DNA from: JAXMCK01 sp046349395
GTDB lineage: Bacteria; Pseudomonadota; Alphaproteobacteria; Geminicoccales; Geminicoccaceae
DNA length: 64,000 bases
NCBI GenBank assembly: GCA_046349395.1
Contig: JAXMCK010000006.1
Coordinates: 744,001-808,000 of the forward strand
Direction of reading: 5' to 3'
Positions 62,560 to 64,000 of the stretch are shown here, piece by piece. The translations under genes were made by a program, and so were the position numbers. Position 1 is the first letter of the stretch. Each line of letters opens with the position of its first letter. The notes beneath the pieces are model-generated. The model searched no databases, was not told the origin of the DNA, and saw only the letters and a list, made by a program, of their open reading frames with translations.

Positions 62560-64000
62560 ATGCTGAATCTCAACGACGTCACTGTCCGCGTCGCCGGCCG
62601 GCCATTGCTGGAAAACGCCACCCTGCGGCTGCCGGCGGGCACCCGCATGGGCCTCGTCGGGCGCAACGGCAGCGGGAAGTCCACCCTTCTCCGCCTCATC
62701 GCCGGCGAGATGCAGCCGGACCAGGGCACGGTGCGGATGCAGTCGGGTGCCAGCTTCGGGATGGTGGCGCAGGAGGCACCGGGCGGGGCGGCGACTCCGC
62801 TCGCCACCGTGCTGGCGGCCGATCGCGAGCTGACGGCCCTGCAGGCCGAGCTGGCGCATGCCGACCCGTCGCGCATCGCCGAGATCCACGACCGGATGGT
62901 GGCGCTGGGGGCGGCGACGGCGACGGCGCGTGCTGCCGGGATCCTGAAGGGTCTCGGCTTCGACGAGGCGATGCAGGCGGCCCCGATGGACTCGTTCTCG
63001 GGCGGCTGGCGGATGCGCGTGGCGCTGGCGTCGGTGCTGTTCGTCGAACCGGACCTGCTGCTGCTCGACGAACCCACGAACCATCTCGATCTCGAAGCCA
63101 CGATGTGGCTCGAGGACTATCTGCGCCGCTATCCGCGCACGCTCCTCGTGGTGAGCCACGACCGCGACCTGCTGAACGCCGTGCCGCAGAAGATCTGCCA
63201 TCTCGAGCAGCGGAAGCTCACGGTCTACAACGGCGCCTACGACACCTTCGCGCGCACACGGGCCGAGCGGATCGTGCTGCTGGAGAAGCAGCGGGCACGG
63301 CAGGACGCGGAGCGGGCGCACATCCAATCCTTCGTCGACCGCTTCCGCTACAAGGCGAGCAAGGCGCGCCAGGCGCAGAGCCGCATCAAGCTGCTCGAGA
63401 AGATGAAGGAAGTGGCGGTCCTGCCGCCGGAGCCGGAAGTGGAGTTCCACTTTCCCGTGGCCGAGCTGCCGGCACCCCCACTCGTCACCATGGACGGGGT
63501 GCGCTGCGGCTACGGCGAGCGGGTGGTGCTGGACCGGCTGAACCTGCGGCTCGATCCCGACGACCGGATCGCGCTCCTGGGTGCCAACGGCAATGGCAAG
63601 AGTACCTTCGCGAAGCTCGTGGCGGGGCGGCTGCAGCCGATGGCGGGCGAGTGCGTGCGCGCGCGGGGCCTGCGCGTCGGCTTCTTCGCCCAGCACCAGA
63701 TCGAGGACCTGGAGCCGGACCAGTCGGGGCTGGAGCATCTGCGCGCCCGGCGGCCGGAGGCGCGCGACCAGGACCTGAGGGCACGGCTGGCACGCTTCGG
63801 GCTCGATGCGAACCGGGCCGAGACGCCGGCGAAGCACCTCTCGGGCGGGGAGAAGACGCGGCTCGCCATGGTGCTGATGTGCCTCGACGAGCCGCAGATC
63901 CTGATCCTCGACGAGCCGACCAACCATCTCGACATCGACAGCCGCGAGGCCCTGGTCGAGGCGCTGAACGACTATCCCGGGGCCGTGCTGCTGATCAGCC
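62560..64000 (+). CDS. ABC-F family ATPase (Uup/YheS-like), 3' truncated by window
   Basis: Soluble tandem ABC ATPase that acts on ribosomes, with at least 480 codons in the window and no stop. Domain 1 has GRNGSGKSTLLRL, signature FSGGWRMRVALA and LLLLDEPTNHLDLEA. The linker (about residues 230-290) is rich in basic and Gln residues (SFVDRFRYKASKARQAQSR), matching the ABC-F interdomain arm. Domain 2 has GANGNGKSTFAK, LSGGEKTRLAMV and ILILDEPTNHLDIDS. The ATG at 62560 is the conserved MLNLNDVTVRV start. The window ends shortly after the second Walker B. Confidence 0.9.
   Translation, partial: MLNLNDVTVRVAGRPLLENATLRLPAGTRMGLVGRNGSGKSTLLRLIAGEMQPDQGTVRMQSGASFGMVAQEAPGGAATPLATVLAADRELTALQAELAHADPSRIAEIHDRMVALGAATATARAAGILKGLGFDEAMQAAPMDSFSGGWRMRVALASVLFVEPDLLLLDEPTNHLDLEATMWLEDYLRRYPRTLLVVSHDRDLLNAVPQKICHLEQRKLTVYNGAYDTFARTRAERIVLLEKQRARQDAERAHIQSFVDRFRYKASKARQAQSRIKLLEKMKEVAVLPPEPEVEFHFPVAELPAPPLVTMDGVRCGYGERVVLDRLNLRLDPDDRIALLGANGNGKSTFAKLVAGRLQPMAGECVRARGLRVGFFAQHQIEDLEPDQSGLEHLRARRPEARDQDLRARLARFGLDANRAETPAKHLSGGEKTRLAMVLMCLDEPQILILDEPTNHLDIDSREALVEALNDYPGAVLLIS

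Overview
The window is about 64 kb of high-GC DNA, densely packed with genes, and looks chromosomal. Several features point to an alphaproteobacterium, probably Rhodospirillales or Geminicoccales: an RpoE–ChrR pair, aerobic cobaltochelatase CobS/CobT preceded by a DnaJ-domain protein, an ELM1-family protein, an STAS-MlaE permease and a MeaC-type mesaconyl-CoA hydratase. The taxon is an inference from gene content. I see no rRNA, phage, insertion sequence or CRISPR array. There is one tRNA, tRNA-Gly(CCC).

Layout. 0-4 kb: the end of a peptide-import ABC operon (fused ATPase YejF-type plus its binding protein). 4-8 kb: a methyltransferase, an MBL-fold hydrolase, tRNA-Gly, the rpoE-chrR stress-sigma pair and a degenerate receiver protein with a membrane anchor. 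8-14 kb: housekeeping genes ilvA and argC on the minus strand, then purD, bioY, tsaC and a LysR regulator on the plus strand. 14.5-22.5 kb: a complete nucleoside uptake and catabolism operon (BMP-type binding protein, ATPase, two permeases, a cytidine deaminase–purine nucleoside phosphorylase fusion, deoC, deoA). 22.5-28.7 kb: J-domain protein, cobS, cobT, an altronate/galactarate dehydratase-like protein and a di-haem c-type cytochrome. 28.7-31.8 kb: a minus-strand surface-glycan-like set (glycosyltransferase-like, sulfotransferase, ELM1). 31.9-39.6 kb: eight contiguous genes that join a PqiABC system to an Mla-type lipid ABC system. 39.6-44.5 kb: a PadR regulator with its probable operator and an RND efflux pair. 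44.6-52.4 kb: mixed metabolism and transport (Fe-alcohol dehydrogenase, flippase, AI-2E exporter family, CoA lyase, orphan LivH permease, mesaconyl-CoA hydratase). 52.5-58.5 kb: panC-panB, Zn-alcohol dehydrogenase, a signal-peptide-bearing YqgE, pip-mtnA. 58.6-64 kb: a frameshifted RTX protein gene, a methyltransferase, a frameshifted Mur ligase, a decayed GNAT acetyltransferase relic and an ABC-F protein cut by the window edge.

How the genes work together. The nucleoside operon imports nucleosides, deaminates cytidine, phosphorolyses purine and thymine nucleosides, and cleaves deoxyribose-5-phosphate to acetaldehyde and glyceraldehyde-3-phosphate. The MCE cluster together with the RND pair is an envelope-maintenance block. 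Translational coupling through ATGA, GTGA or TTGA overlaps is frequent across the window. The most notable points are the Cdd–PNP fusion, the composite Pqi/Mla cluster, a ChrR that lacks its N-terminal zinc cysteines, a receiver with Cys in place of the phospho-Asp, an exported YqgE, and a cluster of broken genes between 58.6 and 62.6 kb.
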